Assembly: GCF_030813505.1 (NCBI RefSeq)
Contig: NZ_JAUSUE010000001.1
Direction: 5' to 3' (one strand)
From: Pectinatus haikarae
GTDB lineage: Bacteria; Bacillota; Negativicutes; Selenomonadales; Selenomonadaceae
Length of the DNA: 64,000 bases
The notes under the pieces are model-generated. The model was not told the origin of the DNA, did not search any database, and saw only the letters and a list, made by a program, of their open reading frames with translations. This document shows, piece by piece, positions 42,897 through 52,680 of the stretch (within the stretch, counting starts at the first letter, position 1; the number at the start of each line of letters is the position of its first letter). The translations under genes were made by a program, and so were the position numbers.

Positions 42897-43919
42897 CTAA
42901 ATACCATCACGATAAATAAACGGCTCGTAATAATGAACTTTGACCTGTCCAATATTTGACATATACAGGCTGTCATATGACCCGGTACCCACATTCGGCT
43001 GAGTCATAACACGAGAAAGCGGCACAGGAACGTCCATGCCGACAAAACGCTTCTGATTCACATAGCAGACCATCCGATTTGTACTGCCGGTACCAGCGCC
43101 GGTGCAGAATCTGCATTCGCCAATAAATAGGTCAACTCCCTTTGCTTTAGCAATATTGTTTTCAAGTAAATATTTTAAAATGCTTATGGGCGCCGGATAA
43201 CCATTTACTGAGACCATCGTTCTGTTGATATAAGCAAAATTTGTCGGATCAATAAGAATGTGGTTCGGGATTGCGGAATTATCATACTGAGCAGCTGCCC
43301 ATCCTGCGACAATCGCATCATCAACATCATTCAATATTTCGATTGTAGTTTTGTCCTTCCACGTTGTTTTAGTGGACGCGCCGGCAGCAACGGAGGCTGC
43401 TGTAATATTCGTATCATTAAGCAGTCCGGTTGTTCCATACGCAGACTGACCAAGATAAGTATTGATGTCCATATACTTGTCATAGTCAAGCCGTATGCCA
43501 TCGTCATAAATCTGTTCAATGCTGCGTCCTGTAACAGCGCCGCGAAGCTGATCCTGAATTTTAATACTCATTGCTACTTCATAAGGCAGTACCTTATAAA
43601 GGTCCTTCGATAAATCTGCCTGAATGCGTCTGATCGCATTCTGCACACCACCGACACCATCAGCCTGTCCGCCTGTAACAGAGTACTCGACATTAAAAGC
43701 AGAAGTAGCTTCGACCCATCCGCCACCACTTTCGATATTGATATCCCGCGGATAAGTCGTATTTGTGAGCGGTTCGCGCAAAAGTGGATCGAGTTTTTCC
43801 AGCTCACTCTGCAGAAAAGCCAGTCCGCTTGATACCGCGCTTGCATCTAAAGTAAGTCCCTTCATCGCACCGCGTGAGGGCGCAATAGGTAAATTGTATG
43901 TTTTTCTTATCCCTGGCAT
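42897..43919 (-). CDS. Major capsid protein (DUF2184-like)
   Basis: The 340-residue protein is the expected size and place for the coat. It has RDINIESGGGWVEATSAF, YEVAMSIKIQDQLRG, PNHILIDPTNFAYINRTMVS and the C-terminal KVHYYEPFIYRDG, features of DUF2184 coat proteins with the HK97 fold. Confidence 0.88.
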   Translation of the reverse strand: MPGIRKTYNLPIAPSRGAMKGLTLDASAVSSGLAFLQSELEKLDPLLREPLTNTTYPRDINIESGGGWVEATSAFNVEYSVTGGQADGVGGVQNAIRRIQADLSKDLYKVLPYEVAMSIKIQDQLRGAVTGRSIEQIYDDGIRLDYDKYMDINTYLGQSAYGTTGLLNDTNITAASVAAGASTKTTWKDKTTIEILNDVDDAIVAGWAAAQYDNSAIPNHILIDPTNFAYINRTMVSVNGYPAPISILKYLLENNIAKAKGVDLFIGECRFCTGAGTGSTNRMVCYVNQKRFVGMDVPVPLSRVMTQPNVGTGSYDSLYMSNIGQVKVHYYEPFIYRDGI

Positions 43920-43933
43920 TATTTAATTCCTCC

Positions 43934-44452
43934 TTATACGCCCTGACGCGCAATCATTGTAAGTTCAGCCACATTTCTTGCATCTTTGGTGCTTGACCAT
44001 TTCACACCGGTGAGAGCAATGCAGTTTTCAGTTTCATTCGATGCTCCCAAGTCACCAATTGCAGCCCCTGTGGGACTCGTACCAGCTACTACGGCAATTC
44101 GCACATATACAGTGCTGCCCACTGCAGGAGTTCCCCATGCGCACTGTGCGGAAATACCGCCGCGCTGCTGCACATCACATGGTTCACCAGCCACATAATA
44201 GCCAAAATTTTGCGTAGGATATATCTTTGCGGCTTTGACTTTACGCATAGCAATACCGGAAAAATCAGCAGCTACATTTGTCGCCGCCCATGCCTGCACA
44301 CTACCGTCTGAGTTCTGTACGACAGGCGCGCCAAAGTTTATATTCGCAGATGCAGTTGAAACCGGACGAGTACGCGAAACCTCGTCTCCTTGTCTTGACG
44401 ACTGTCCCGGGTATCCGTAAGTCATATTAATTCCAATAACACTACCTGGCAT
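43934..44452 (-). CDS. Capsid cement/decoration protein (Gp24-like)
   Basis: The 172-residue protein lies between the protease-scaffold and coat genes. It starts with GYPGQSSRQGDEVSRTRPVS and has NFGAPVVQNSDGSVQAW and GYYVAGEPCDVQQRGGISA, as in structural cement proteins of this group. Confidence 0.78.
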   Translation of the reverse strand: MPGSVIGINMTYGYPGQSSRQGDEVSRTRPVSTASANINFGAPVVQNSDGSVQAWAATNVAADFSGIAMRKVKAAKIYPTQNFGYYVAGEPCDVQQRGGISAQCAWGTPAVGSTVYVRIAVVAGTSPTGAAIGDLGASNETENCIALTGVKWSSTKDARNVAELTMIARQGV

Positions 44453-44454
44453 AA

Positions 44455-45720
44455 TTATTTCTCCTCCTTATAATGCGGATTTCTTTTACGGCAATTTTCA
44501 CCATATTCACGGGGATTTCCCTGCTTAGTAAGTGCATCCTGCGCCTTTTTGCGCGTTGTCAAAGTTGCATACCCACCTGGCAAAGACTGTGTGGATTTTA
44601 CCTGCATGGCGTCTCTTACAGCTTTACTGAGCTGATCGGACACCTTGCGGCGCTGGCCGTCCGGCATAGCCGCAACAATCGGTTTTACGATTCTCAGCAT
44701 ATTAAGTGCAGCCATCCTGTCCGCAGCACCGTTTGCCGGTGCGACATGTTCAGGTTTTTCTTCTTCGCTTGGATCTTCGTCCTGAATTTGTTCGGGCTCG
44801 ATAGTAACTGAGCTTTCGTCCGGTTCATCAGTTATCTCAACTTCTTTTTTAGGTCCAAGCTCATTTTCAAGAGCATCAAGAGAGGATATTTCATCATCTT
44901 TGTGCTCAGGTTCCTTCTTTTCTGCTGCGATAATCGACTCCACTTTTTGAGTCAGAGCAGCAACGGCAGCGGTAAGTTTCTGAATATCGCTGCCTTCTGC
45001 GGGTGGTTCAGCGTCTACCGCCGGCTTATCTACCGGAGCTTCGGTTCCATTTTCGACAGCATCTACGGCTTTAGCAGCTTCCTGAATATCAGTTGGATCA
45101 GCGTCTTTTACAAAAACGGCAAACATTCTTTGCAAAATACTTCCATTTTTTGGCATCTTTCTTTTTTCCTCCTTAGGTTTTGAATCTTTAATAGCCACAC
45201 CGTGCCCAGCACGGCCGGCATCAACAACAGCAATATGATTTCCAATAATCTTAATCTGGCTATATGTTCCATCCCCATTATCCGCATACTTGCAGTCATA
45301 CCCGCAAGATATTTCGCGCTTACCTGCTTCAATTTCGCTAATTAAATTAGCGTCGTGGATAATTAGGTCAGCAAATAGTTTATCACTATCTGCGCCGTTT
45401 CCACGATGAATATTTTGGGCCGCGCCACGCATATAAGTATTATAATTTGATGCATTTACATCAACTGGCGGATGGTCATCAGTGACAGGTTTTCCCTCAA
45501 AACTTGCTATAGCCGCAGAACTAAATACAACGTCTTCTGTACGCTTAACGGGAATCATTTCATCGCCGTCAAGCCCTAATTCACGGGGACAATACTGTTG
45601 TATCCCAGTCCGCGATATAGGCACGTCATGACAGATCAAAAAGCCTTCAGGCGTTTTGGTCATATGCTCAGAAATCCTGTCACCGTAAAATGCTTTCAAT
45701 ATGGCACCACCTTCTTTCAT
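44455..45720 (-). CDS. DUF2213 prohead protease with C-terminal scaffold
   Basis: The 421-residue protein starts with the DUF2213 domain (about 10-180: HMTKTPEGFLICHDVPISR, KPVTDDHPP with a likely catalytic His, REISCGYDCKY), followed by a long acidic coiled region and a basic C-terminus. DUF2213 proteins precede the coat in many phages and act as maturation protease with scaffold. The start could also be the TTG at codon 8, since AAGGTGG overlaps the first codons. Confidence 0.8.
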   Translation of the reverse strand: MKEGGAILKAFYGDRISEHMTKTPEGFLICHDVPISRTGIQQYCPRELGLDGDEMIPVKRTEDVVFSSAAIASFEGKPVTDDHPPVDVNASNYNTYMRGAAQNIHRGNGADSDKLFADLIIHDANLISEIEAGKREISCGYDCKYADNGDGTYSQIKIIGNHIAVVDAGRAGHGVAIKDSKPKEEKRKMPKNGSILQRMFAVFVKDADPTDIQEAAKAVDAVENGTEAPVDKPAVDAEPPAEGSDIQKLTAAVAALTQKVESIIAAEKKEPEHKDDEISSLDALENELGPKKEVEITDEPDESSVTIEPEQIQDEDPSEEEKPEHVAPANGAADRMAALNMLRIVKPIVAAMPDGQRRKVSDQLSKAVRDAMQVKSTQSLPGGYATLTTRKKAQDALTKQGNPREYGENCRKRNPHYKEEK

Positions 45721-46586
45721 ATTATTTTTTCAAATGCTTTACGGTTTATGCGCTGAATACTGCCATTGCGATAAGCCTGCATCGGCCATGTAAATAAATC
45801 TAAATCTATAACTGGTTCCGCATAGCAGCGGCAGTTCGGACAGCAGCCCGCATGATAATGGCCCAGCGAGTTTCTGTATCTCTTGCCAGTTATTTTTGAA
45901 ACCTGCGGGAATAAATCTTCCGGCGCCGGTGCATCATCCCATGCAACTAGAACATCAGCCATACCGCGATGACTTTTCCTTGTACGCCCATCACCTTTAC
46001 TGCCCCCGACAGGCCGCCAAACATACCAGTTGATATTAAACATGCGGCAACGGCTTTCAGTAAGCTGTGACTGTGTTTTCGATACTTCCGTACGTGCTAT
46101 GAGTTTAGCTCGCGCTTTGGTTTGCTCCGGAAACTTTAATTTTATTTCTTTTGCAATTTCTGAAGCCCTGCGCCCTTTGGCTGTTTCCTGAGATATATAG
46201 GTAGTGACATCAATCGAAATATCAAGTGGCAGTGTTTTTATTATTTCGGCATTGCGCTTCACCTGATCCATAAGCAGCCGACCAGTATATCCACGTAATT
46301 CAGCCTGTAAAGCGGCATAAAAAGAACCGCCCTTACCATTTGCGGCGGTGGCTTGTCTCCATGTATGCCCTTGATCATCAAAAAGATGTGTTACCATTTT
46401 CATAGCAGCTGATTCAGAGAATTTTTCAAACTCTCGTGATTTTGATATCTGCCGTAAAATTTCGGTGATAACATCCGTATCTGTGATATTGCCAACCTGT
46501 TTAATAATTTCTCTTGCGATATTAAGCAGGTTCTTTCGGAATGCCGCTTCTATTCGTCGCTTCGGTTCCCATAGCATTTTGTCCAT
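45717..46586 (-). CDS. Mu F-like head morphogenesis protein
   Basis: The 289-residue protein has the SPP1 gp7/Mu F pattern: an N-terminal helical part, RTEVSKTQSQLTESRCRMFN, then HRGMADVLVAW and the terminal Cys/His segment GHYHAGCCPNCRCYAEP. It binds the portal and is packaged in the head. It overlaps both neighbours. Confidence 0.85.
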   Translation of the reverse strand: MDKMLWEPKRRIEAAFRKNLLNIAREIIKQVGNITDTDVITEILRQISKSREFEKFSESAAMKMVTHLFDDQGHTWRQATAANGKGGSFYAALQAELRGYTGRLLMDQVKRNAEIIKTLPLDISIDVTTYISQETAKGRRASEIAKEIKLKFPEQTKARAKLIARTEVSKTQSQLTESRCRMFNINWYVWRPVGGSKGDGRTRKSHRGMADVLVAWDDAPAPEDLFPQVSKITGKRYRNSLGHYHAGCCPNCRCYAEPVIDLDLFTWPMQAYRNGSIQRINRKAFEKII

Positions 46587-47994
46587 TTTCGTTTCCTATC
46601 CCAAACGGCAGCGAAATGCTCTCATCCGGCTGCATAACAGTATTATCAGCTTGTTCGATATCTTCATCGGTGATATTAGACCACATTCCTGTCGTTTCTG
46701 ACTGCTGCCGCAATTCCTTCAATGCAATTTTCTGTGATATGAGCCCCGCTTGGAAAGCTTTAGTTACACTGTCCGTATTTTTTGACGCCAATTCTGACAT
46801 TTCGTCGTCCTTGGGCCTGCGGACCGGATTAAATTCGTAATCAAAATCATCTGGAATGCCACCAAGCTCGGAAATCATTATAATCGGCAAAATCTTATCA
46901 TATACCGGACGTACATCGCTTTCCTGCTTTTCTTCGATGGTATCGTAGTAATTCTGCATGTCTGATTCACCAGTCGCATTCATCCCCGCAGGCGACCGTC
47001 CGAATAGCTTTGTGACCGGGGTTTCAGCCGCTCCTGCTAAGTCCATCATGAATCTATCGTACACTTCTCCGATACCGCCAAAGGTATACTGGTGCGTCTC
47101 ATATTTATCATTGGGCCCTAAAATCTGAACAGCATTATTATTCATCATCGCATTCATAGCTTGAATAGTATTATATAAATCCTGCTGTACTTTTTCGTTG
47201 CCAGTTGCAAGCAGCTGTTCCATGCCCTCCATACTCATTACACGCATATTGGCCATGAAAGTAAGCATTACGATATTCCACGAAACGTTATCCCGCTTAC
47301 GCAGTTCGTCAAAAACATGCTCTATTTCAGATGCGCCCCAATACGTTTCGGCCAGTCTTTCAAGATACGGCAAATTACGGCCCATAAAACGCAGTATTCG
47401 ACTATGATGTACTGTTATTCCACGTTCAAGGTTATCCGATGATATTGTATAGTATTCAGGCAATCCAAATTCAGGATCAGAAATATCTGTTACCAATTTG
47501 TTCATTGTATTGATGCCTGACCAGCGATCTAATACTAGTAGTCCTTTATAGCTGCCCGGCATAATCTGGTCATACTCAAGAGGTTTGTCGAGCATATCCT
47601 CCTGGCCTTCGATCATAATCAGCGCGCCCGCTCCACCGTATAAGCGTCCCCACTTTAGACCTTCGAGAATTTTTACTGTAGTCTGTGTACGTCTATCAGC
47701 CCGCGTTATTTTCTTTAGCTGATCCGGCTGCAGCTGACTTAATATCTTATAGCCATTTTTTAACATATCTTCTGGCATAACATCGATAATACGACGTATC
47801 ACCCAGTGGGAACGGTACAGGGAATTAATGGTCTGCCAGTCCCGTGTAAACCGTGTAAGCGGGTAATCCGTGGCTTCAAGCGGATTAGGCATAAATACGC
47901 CTGATCGCGTCATAGAGTTCTGAAAGGCGTCTTTTGTTTTTACCGGCTCTGCTCTCGTCTTAATTCGTCTTTTTCTCACTGCTGGAACCTCCAT
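46522..47994 (-). CDS. Portal protein (DUF1073-like)
   Basis: The 490-residue protein carries features of DUF1073 portals: YRSHWVIRRIIDVMPEDML near the N-terminus, GRLYGGAGALIMIEGQ, then the GAAETPVTKLFGRSPAGMNA motif and NYYDTIEEKQ. It forms the dodecameric DNA channel. It overlaps the terminase gene by 19 bases and the Mu F-like gene by 65. Confidence 0.9.
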   Translation of the reverse strand: MEVPAVRKRRIKTRAEPVKTKDAFQNSMTRSGVFMPNPLEATDYPLTRFTRDWQTINSLYRSHWVIRRIIDVMPEDMLKNGYKILSQLQPDQLKKITRADRRTQTTVKILEGLKWGRLYGGAGALIMIEGQEDMLDKPLEYDQIMPGSYKGLLVLDRWSGINTMNKLVTDISDPEFGLPEYYTISSDNLERGITVHHSRILRFMGRNLPYLERLAETYWGASEIEHVFDELRKRDNVSWNIVMLTFMANMRVMSMEGMEQLLATGNEKVQQDLYNTIQAMNAMMNNNAVQILGPNDKYETHQYTFGGIGEVYDRFMMDLAGAAETPVTKLFGRSPAGMNATGESDMQNYYDTIEEKQESDVRPVYDKILPIIMISELGGIPDDFDYEFNPVRRPKDDEMSELASKNTDSVTKAFQAGLISQKIALKELRQQSETTGMWSNITDEDIEQADNTVMQPDESISLPFGIGNENGQNAMGTEATNRSGIPKEPA

Positions 47995-49232
47995 TTGGGT
48001 AATATAGTTTTTACAAAATAGCGTATGGCATCCATTGCATGGTCATATATTTTTATTGGCTTTTCCTCACCATGCTGGGCCGCTTTTTCATCCCAAGCGT
48101 AACTGTGTCCCTCGCGGATAAAATTAGCGCAACGCTTATGCACTCTGAGTTTTCTTAGACTCATAAGCATAGCAACATTACGAATACCGTCATTGACGCT
48201 GTTATCTGCATCCTTTATACGAAAACCGCGTCCACGAAGAACTACTTTGAAACTCGCAGCTGACGGATCAATAACGACAAAATCAGGATACTCTTCACCA
48301 ACAAACGCTTTAAAGTCATCTGCATACTGTTCATCACTTTTTTGCTCCTGTTCTTTTTTGCTATCATAGTAATATTCATTAACAACAAAAATGGTCTCCC
48401 CGTCATCGTAGATGTCGAGAAAAACCATTGGGTTTGTCGTGCCATAATCGCACGCAATATAACGCCGGCATTCGGATTTTTTAGTCAGGGTAAATAGATT
48501 ATCCGCATCATCAAAAAGCAGATCATCTGAAAACATATCATAAATAATGCCTTCAGCAATTACCCAGAGGCCGAGAATCATGCGCTTATACCACATGCCT
48601 TTATACGCAGCACGGATATTTTCTTTATAGTCTTCTGGCAGATTCGGATTATCATCAAGTTCGAAATGATATACCTTGACCATACCAGATTTTAGTTTTG
48701 CTTCATCCGTTATGTACTCGGTATAAAGATAATGAAATGGTGAATCCGGATTAGTCGTGCCGTAAAGCTTTGCACCACGAACGCTGAGACGATTAAGCAG
48801 CTGTTTGAAAAACTTTTCTGGCATCAGCGATATTTCATCGCAATAAGCTCCGGCAAGCGTTTTACCACGCAGATATTTTTCAGATCCCTCATCTTTCGCA
48901 CCAATTACCTTTATTCGGCGTTTATGCCGATTGCTATCGTCATCATACCAGGTAACTATCAAATCTCCGGATTGCTTATTATACGTATACGAATCTTCGC
49001 CCAGCGTATCAAAAAGATCATCAAGAACATTATCATAGATCGTATCTTTTGATACACCGGTCATAATCAAAAGGCCAGGCGGCCCTGACATGATATAATC
49101 AATCCATTTGGGAATCATGCCGACCGTCTTGCCGGATCGAACTGAACCTTCGAGAATATTTATAAAGGCATCTTTTTCGATAGGATTAAAAATAAAATCA
49201 AGGATTTTTTGTCCCCATTCCTTAAATTCCAT
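47976..49232 (-). CDS. Terminase large subunit
   Basis: The 418-residue protein has a packaging ATPase Walker A (EGSVRSGKTV, about residues 28-37), Walker B LAGAYCDEISLM and nuclease acidic residues in ACDYGTTNPM, VVIDPSAAS and DHAMDAIRYF. This is the PBSX-type TerL that cuts and pumps DNA into heads. Confidence 0.92.
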   Translation of the reverse strand: MEFKEWGQKILDFIFNPIEKDAFINILEGSVRSGKTVGMIPKWIDYIMSGPPGLLIMTGVSKDTIYDNVLDDLFDTLGEDSYTYNKQSGDLIVTWYDDDSNRHKRRIKVIGAKDEGSEKYLRGKTLAGAYCDEISLMPEKFFKQLLNRLSVRGAKLYGTTNPDSPFHYLYTEYITDEAKLKSGMVKVYHFELDDNPNLPEDYKENIRAAYKGMWYKRMILGLWVIAEGIIYDMFSDDLLFDDADNLFTLTKKSECRRYIACDYGTTNPMVFLDIYDDGETIFVVNEYYYDSKKEQEQKSDEQYADDFKAFVGEEYPDFVVIDPSAASFKVVLRGRGFRIKDADNSVNDGIRNVAMLMSLRKLRVHKRCANFIREGHSYAWDEKAAQHGEEKPIKIYDHAMDAIRYFVKTILPKWRFQQ

Positions 49233-49234
49233 TT

Positions 49235-49990
49235 TTAATCACCTCGTGCGGCCCGCAGCGTATTTATTAAACTGTTCATTGCTGCCGACTGCTGCTCGCT
49301 GCCATTTCCTGTATTTATATCGCCCTTCAACTTTTCGATCCGCAGCTGTTGTTCCTCAGTTACTAAACTGGATCTGCATAGATCCTCATATTCTTTAATC
49401 ATCGTTGTAAGTGTCCGCATTGAAGCTGATAATGCATGCATATATGAAGCTTGGCGATCCCATGGAAATTGAAACTCGTATGTTGTAGACGTATCGCTTT
49501 CAGATTTCACGTGCTTAACGATATCTTCCTGATCCTTCACGTTCATTATTTTTTGAGAGCGGAGAATTTGAGAATATTTGAACAAAATACTATCCCATAA
49601 CAGGTCAATATCTGAAATGCCCGTATTTTCGATTGCATCCATAATCTGCATTGTGTCTTCAGTAAGGTACTTAGCATATAAGCCATGCCGAAGCGCGTTA
49701 TGATTGCCTGGTGGCGCATGGCCGCCGCGATTGCCAGCTGCATTTTTATTGCCGAGAGGCGCGCCATGACCGACAGCGTTTTTGTTGCCAAACAGTGCAC
49801 TACTTTTTGCAGATGGTGCACCATTTTTCGTTTTAGGTGCACTACTTTTAGGTGCACCATTTTTTGACCAGCCATGACGTTTCTTCCATGAGTTCACTGT
49901 ATTGATACTGACATTATATTTAGCGGCAATATCTTTGTACTTCATCCCTGCCTGATAATCTTTGTAAGCCTGTTCCTGCTGTTCGGTCAC
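49235..49990 (-). CDS. Terminase small subunit
   Basis: The 251-residue protein begins with a helix-turn-helix (YKDIAAKYNVSINTVNSWKKRHGW) and a low-complexity linker with GNKNAVGHGAPLGNKNAAGN repeats common in Firmicute TerS proteins, followed by a helical body. The frame opens at 50002, but GTG at 49990 leaves 11 bases after AGGAGG and is the more plausible start. Confidence 0.85.
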   Translation of the reverse strand: MTEQQEQAYKDYQAGMKYKDIAAKYNVSINTVNSWKKRHGWSKNGAPKSSAPKTKNGAPSAKSSALFGNKNAVGHGAPLGNKNAAGNRGGHAPPGNHNALRHGLYAKYLTEDTMQIMDAIENTGISDIDLLWDSILFKYSQILRSQKIMNVKDQEDIVKHVKSESDTSTTYEFQFPWDRQASYMHALSASMRTLTTMIKEYEDLCRSSLVTEEQQLRIEKLKGDINTGNGSEQQSAAMNSLINTLRAARGD

Positions 49991-50022
49991 ATATAACACC
50001 ACCTCCTATTAAAATTGGGCAT

Positions 50023-50048
50023 GAAAAAAGCACCCCGAAGGAGTGCTT
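50023..50048 (-). terminator. Terminator after the two-gene cassette
   Basis: AAGCACTCC/GGGGTGCTT stem followed by TTTTT on the minus strand, located after the membrane-protein gene and before terminase. Confidence 0.85.
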
Positions 50049-50052
50049 GGTA

Positions 50053-50691
50053 TTACTTGTATTTGGAATTTTTCTTATTCCTATTTGCCATGGTAATCTG
50101 CGTTAGTATTGACTTTTTATTATTTTGTTTAAGTATTGAATCATTATAATACACATTTACAAAAAAGAAATTTATACACGTTCCCAATAACGTTATTGCG
50201 TATATTATTGAAAACCAAAATATATACGATATTAAAAATGCCAATATCATAAAAATATAAAAATTTATTTTTTGTGGAAAAGAAACTAAAATATAAGATA
50301 AAATCATTAAAACTATATTTAGTCCAACAATAAAGCCTTCAAAATAAAATGAAAATAATATGCCCACTAAACTTTTAGATTTTTTCTTTTCATCTATCTT
50401 AAGTATTGCTTCTTTAGTTATAATGGATGCCATCATTGCAAGTCCGGCAACTAAAAACCCCAATAATCCTATCAGACCTGGAACCAGCATAAGAAATATA
50501 TTTTTTATTACATCAGTCATCTGTAAACTGAAAATTTCATCATATAATAAATATAAAATTATTATCGAAGCCATTGCTAATATAAAAGTTAGTTTTGATT
50601 CTTTGCTTTTATATAATTCTTTATACTTTTTTGTTATACATAGCATAGAATAAAAACTATTTTTACGACAAAAATACGATATAGAGTACAT
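50053..50691 (-). CDS. Four-helix membrane protein of a two-gene cassette
   Basis: The 212-residue protein is not recognised. It has four hydrophobic segments (about 34-50, 64-90, 118-138 and 142-175), a basic cytoplasmic loop (KIDEKKKSKSL) between the second and third, and a basic C-terminus. It starts 6 bases after the stop of the partner gene and uses an AAGGATG site inside it. The pair is AT-rich, terminates before the terminase gene and is not a known phage structural or lysis gene. A membrane effector controlled by the soluble partner is an inference from this build. Confidence 0.72.
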   Translation of the reverse strand: MYSISYFCRKNSFYSMLCITKKYKELYKSKESKLTFILAMASIIILYLLYDEIFSLQMTDVIKNIFLMLVPGLIGLLGFLVAGLAMMASIITKEAILKIDEKKKSKSLVGILFSFYFEGFIVGLNIVLMILSYILVSFPQKINFYIFMILAFLISYIFWFSIIYAITLLGTCINFFFVNVYYNDSILKQNNKKSILTQITMANRNKKNSKYK

Positions 50692-50697
50692 AAAAAA

Positions 50698-51564
50698 TCA
50701 TCCTTTTGTTACTCTTTCATTGATTAATATTTTCACAATAGATGCTCTTCCAACCTCTTTTATTGCGGGTAACGAATTTTTTTGATAGTCTGGAATATAT
50801 TCTTTTTGCGGAGCGGCTTCTTCACTTGTAATGATTCGCTTTTCTCCCTCTTTATTTTTCCCTGTAACATTTATATACCCAAATCCTTTTGATATACCTA
50901 AGATGATTCTCTGGAAAAATTTTGACTCCATATTCATACCCTCACCCCTAGCTGATGATGAGTATGATTGTTTAATCTTTGTTGCTTTTGTTTCCATTAC
51001 TTCTTCTGAGTTTTGAGCGAATAAATCTTTAAATTCATCATCATTTCCGTTCGGTGGAATTACTACTATTTCTACCTCAGAAACTTTTTCTAATTGTTTT
51101 ATTTCCTCGTTTAATTTATTAATATTTTTTTTCAAAAAAACTTCAAAGGTGATGTCTTTTTCATAGGAATTTATTAATTTGCTAAAGTACTCAATAAATT
51201 TAGCTCTACTCAAAAATTGAGCTGTAGTAAACGCAACAAGCTCAGTGCTCAAATCAAAATAAAACGCTACGGATTTTGCTAAATCTTTTTGTGATAACGG
51301 TTTAACATCATCTTCCAATTCATTGTATATTCCGATATCAGCATCAAAAACCTTAACCAAACGTCCTACTACAAATTGGTGATTTTTATAATCCTTATCA
51401 ATATTTATAAACTTTATCCAAGTTTTTTTATCTATTTTTATTCTTTTATCTTGATCAATATTATTAAATAAATTTTTTAGGATTATATCAGCTTTTTCTT
51501 TATTTTTATAAATCTCATAAACATCAGAGTTTATGTTAACCTTTGCAAAATATATATTAGCCAT
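50698..51564 (-). CDS. Soluble partner protein of the two-gene cassette
   Basis: The 288-residue protein has an N-terminal part starting MANIYFAKVNINSDVYEIYK, a helical centre (about 85-155) and a C-terminal KFFQRIILGISKGFGYINVTG stretch followed by KNKEGEKRIITSEEAAPQKE. The pattern is somewhat like DUF4747 proteins, at low certainty. There is no membrane segment. AAGGGTGAG precedes the ATG. With the membrane protein it forms an AT-rich pair between early and terminase genes, a usual place for cargo genes. Confidence 0.7.
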   Translation of the reverse strand: MANIYFAKVNINSDVYEIYKNKEKADIILKNLFNNIDQDKRIKIDKKTWIKFINIDKDYKNHQFVVGRLVKVFDADIGIYNELEDDVKPLSQKDLAKSVAFYFDLSTELVAFTTAQFLSRAKFIEYFSKLINSYEKDITFEVFLKKNINKLNEEIKQLEKVSEVEIVVIPPNGNDDEFKDLFAQNSEEVMETKATKIKQSYSSSARGEGMNMESKFFQRIILGISKGFGYINVTGKNKEGEKRIITSEEAAPQKEYIPDYQKNSLPAIKEVGRASIVKILINERVTKG

Positions 51565-51639
51565 GTGTTCTCACCCTTATTAAATATAATTTAATAATAA
51601 ATTCAATAAAATAACATATTATCCTGCAATTAGGCATAA

Positions 51640-51672
51640 AAATAAGCCGCCTGATTTCTCAGACGACCTGAA
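51640..51672 (-). terminator. Terminator of the early/middle operon
   Basis: GTCGTCTGA-GAAA-TCAGGCGGC stem with one mismatch, followed by TTATTTTTAT on the minus strand, 60 bases after the zinc-ribbon gene. Confidence 0.75.
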
Positions 51673-51729
51673 TTTGTATTTGGATACACTAAACGATTAT
51701 CTGTAGTATATCCTACCTGTCAAATTTAG

Positions 51730-52047
51730 TCAAGTCTCTTTAAACAATTGATTATATAATTGTTGCGGTGTTTTCTTCTTCTTTCCACCGTCCGCATTCT
51801 TGCCCATGTTGCTGCTACCCGATCTACCTTTAAGCGCTTCACCAGCTGGCAGCGCATCCGTAGAGTAATGTGTCTTAGCCATCTCTGTCATGAACTGTTC
51901 CAGCTCATCTGGCGCCGGCTCATCAGGATTTGGCCATGTTTCTGTCTTGCATACAGGGCACCGGAAATAACCGGCAGTGTGTATATATCTCATTTCGTTT
52001 AGTTCACCCCGCAGCAGGCATACTGCGCAGATTACCTTTTTACTCAT
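51730..52047 (-). CDS. Zinc-ribbon phage protein
   Basis: The 105-residue protein has CAVC near its start and CPVC near residue 31, a two-knuckle zinc-ribbon pattern, followed by an acidic and then a basic Gly/Lys-rich region (GKNADGGKKKKTPQQ). It follows the HNH gene. A nucleic-acid role is likely but not specific. Confidence 0.7.
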   Translation of the reverse strand: MSKKVICAVCLLRGELNEMRYIHTAGYFRCPVCKTETWPNPDEPAPDELEQFMTEMAKTHYSTDALPAGEALKGRSGSSNMGKNADGGKKKKTPQQLYNQLFKET

Positions 52048-52071
52048 TGTTTACCTCGTTTGTGTTTGATT

Positions 52072-52674
52072 TTACTTATACTTTTTACGATCCTGTACTT
52101 TGTTTTGGAGTCTAGCTATTAGCAAACCTGTTTTCGTAAGTTCCGTATCATTTTTTATCAAGCCCTGCCGATTCATTTTTAGAAATTCACGGCACGGTAC
52201 CAGTAATAAATTATCAATGTCAAAATTAAAACAATTCTTGTCTGCAAATATAATCACATGTCCAGCTGGCTTTTTACGTTTATGTGCTTTTTCCCATATG
52301 ATTATGTGCTTTTGTTTCCACTTATTCGGATCAGCTATTTTTATATCGACATACCCATCACCGTTCACACGTTCTGAACCAACGGGCATATAATTATAAG
52401 GTTTATTACCTTTTTCAAACATTCCACTATTATGCGGCATATTCGGGAATTTCTTGCCTTTATTTGCAGGAATATGACCTTTGTTAAACCATCCGGTTTC
52501 ACCACTTGGTGGCAGCTTATGATTTCTCTTGTATTGCTTTACCTGCTGCCCTGTAAGTTGTAAATTAAAAGTTTTATTTATCAAATCAGCAAGTTCCTGG
52601 TTCAGCCGACCTTCTATATGATTGACAAGAAAATTATGCTGTTCATCCGTTAATAACCGTTGATTATTCATCAC
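52072..52674 (-). CDS. HNH endonuclease
   Basis: The 200-residue protein has an N-terminal region with ELADLINKTFNLQLTGQQVKQ, a GHIPANKGKKF repeat-like segment seen in homing HNH enzymes, and the HNH core WKQKHIIIWEKAHKRK, then GHVIIFADKN and NFDIDNLLLV. It is probably a free-standing homing or packaging-associated nuclease that cuts double-stranded DNA. Confidence 0.85.
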   Translation of the reverse strand: MMNNQRLLTDEQHNFLVNHIEGRLNQELADLINKTFNLQLTGQQVKQYKRNHKLPPSGETGWFNKGHIPANKGKKFPNMPHNSGMFEKGNKPYNYMPVGSERVNGDGYVDIKIADPNKWKQKHIIIWEKAHKRKKPAGHVIIFADKNCFNFDIDNLLLVPCREFLKMNRQGLIKNDTELTKTGLLIARLQNKVQDRKKYK

Positions 52675-52680
52675 TATTTT

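Noticed and set aside
49685..49867. Short repeats resembling a repeat array in the terminase small gene
   Set aside because: They encode the GNKNA and GAP linker common in this protein family; spacing is irregular and there are no spacers, so it is not CRISPR.
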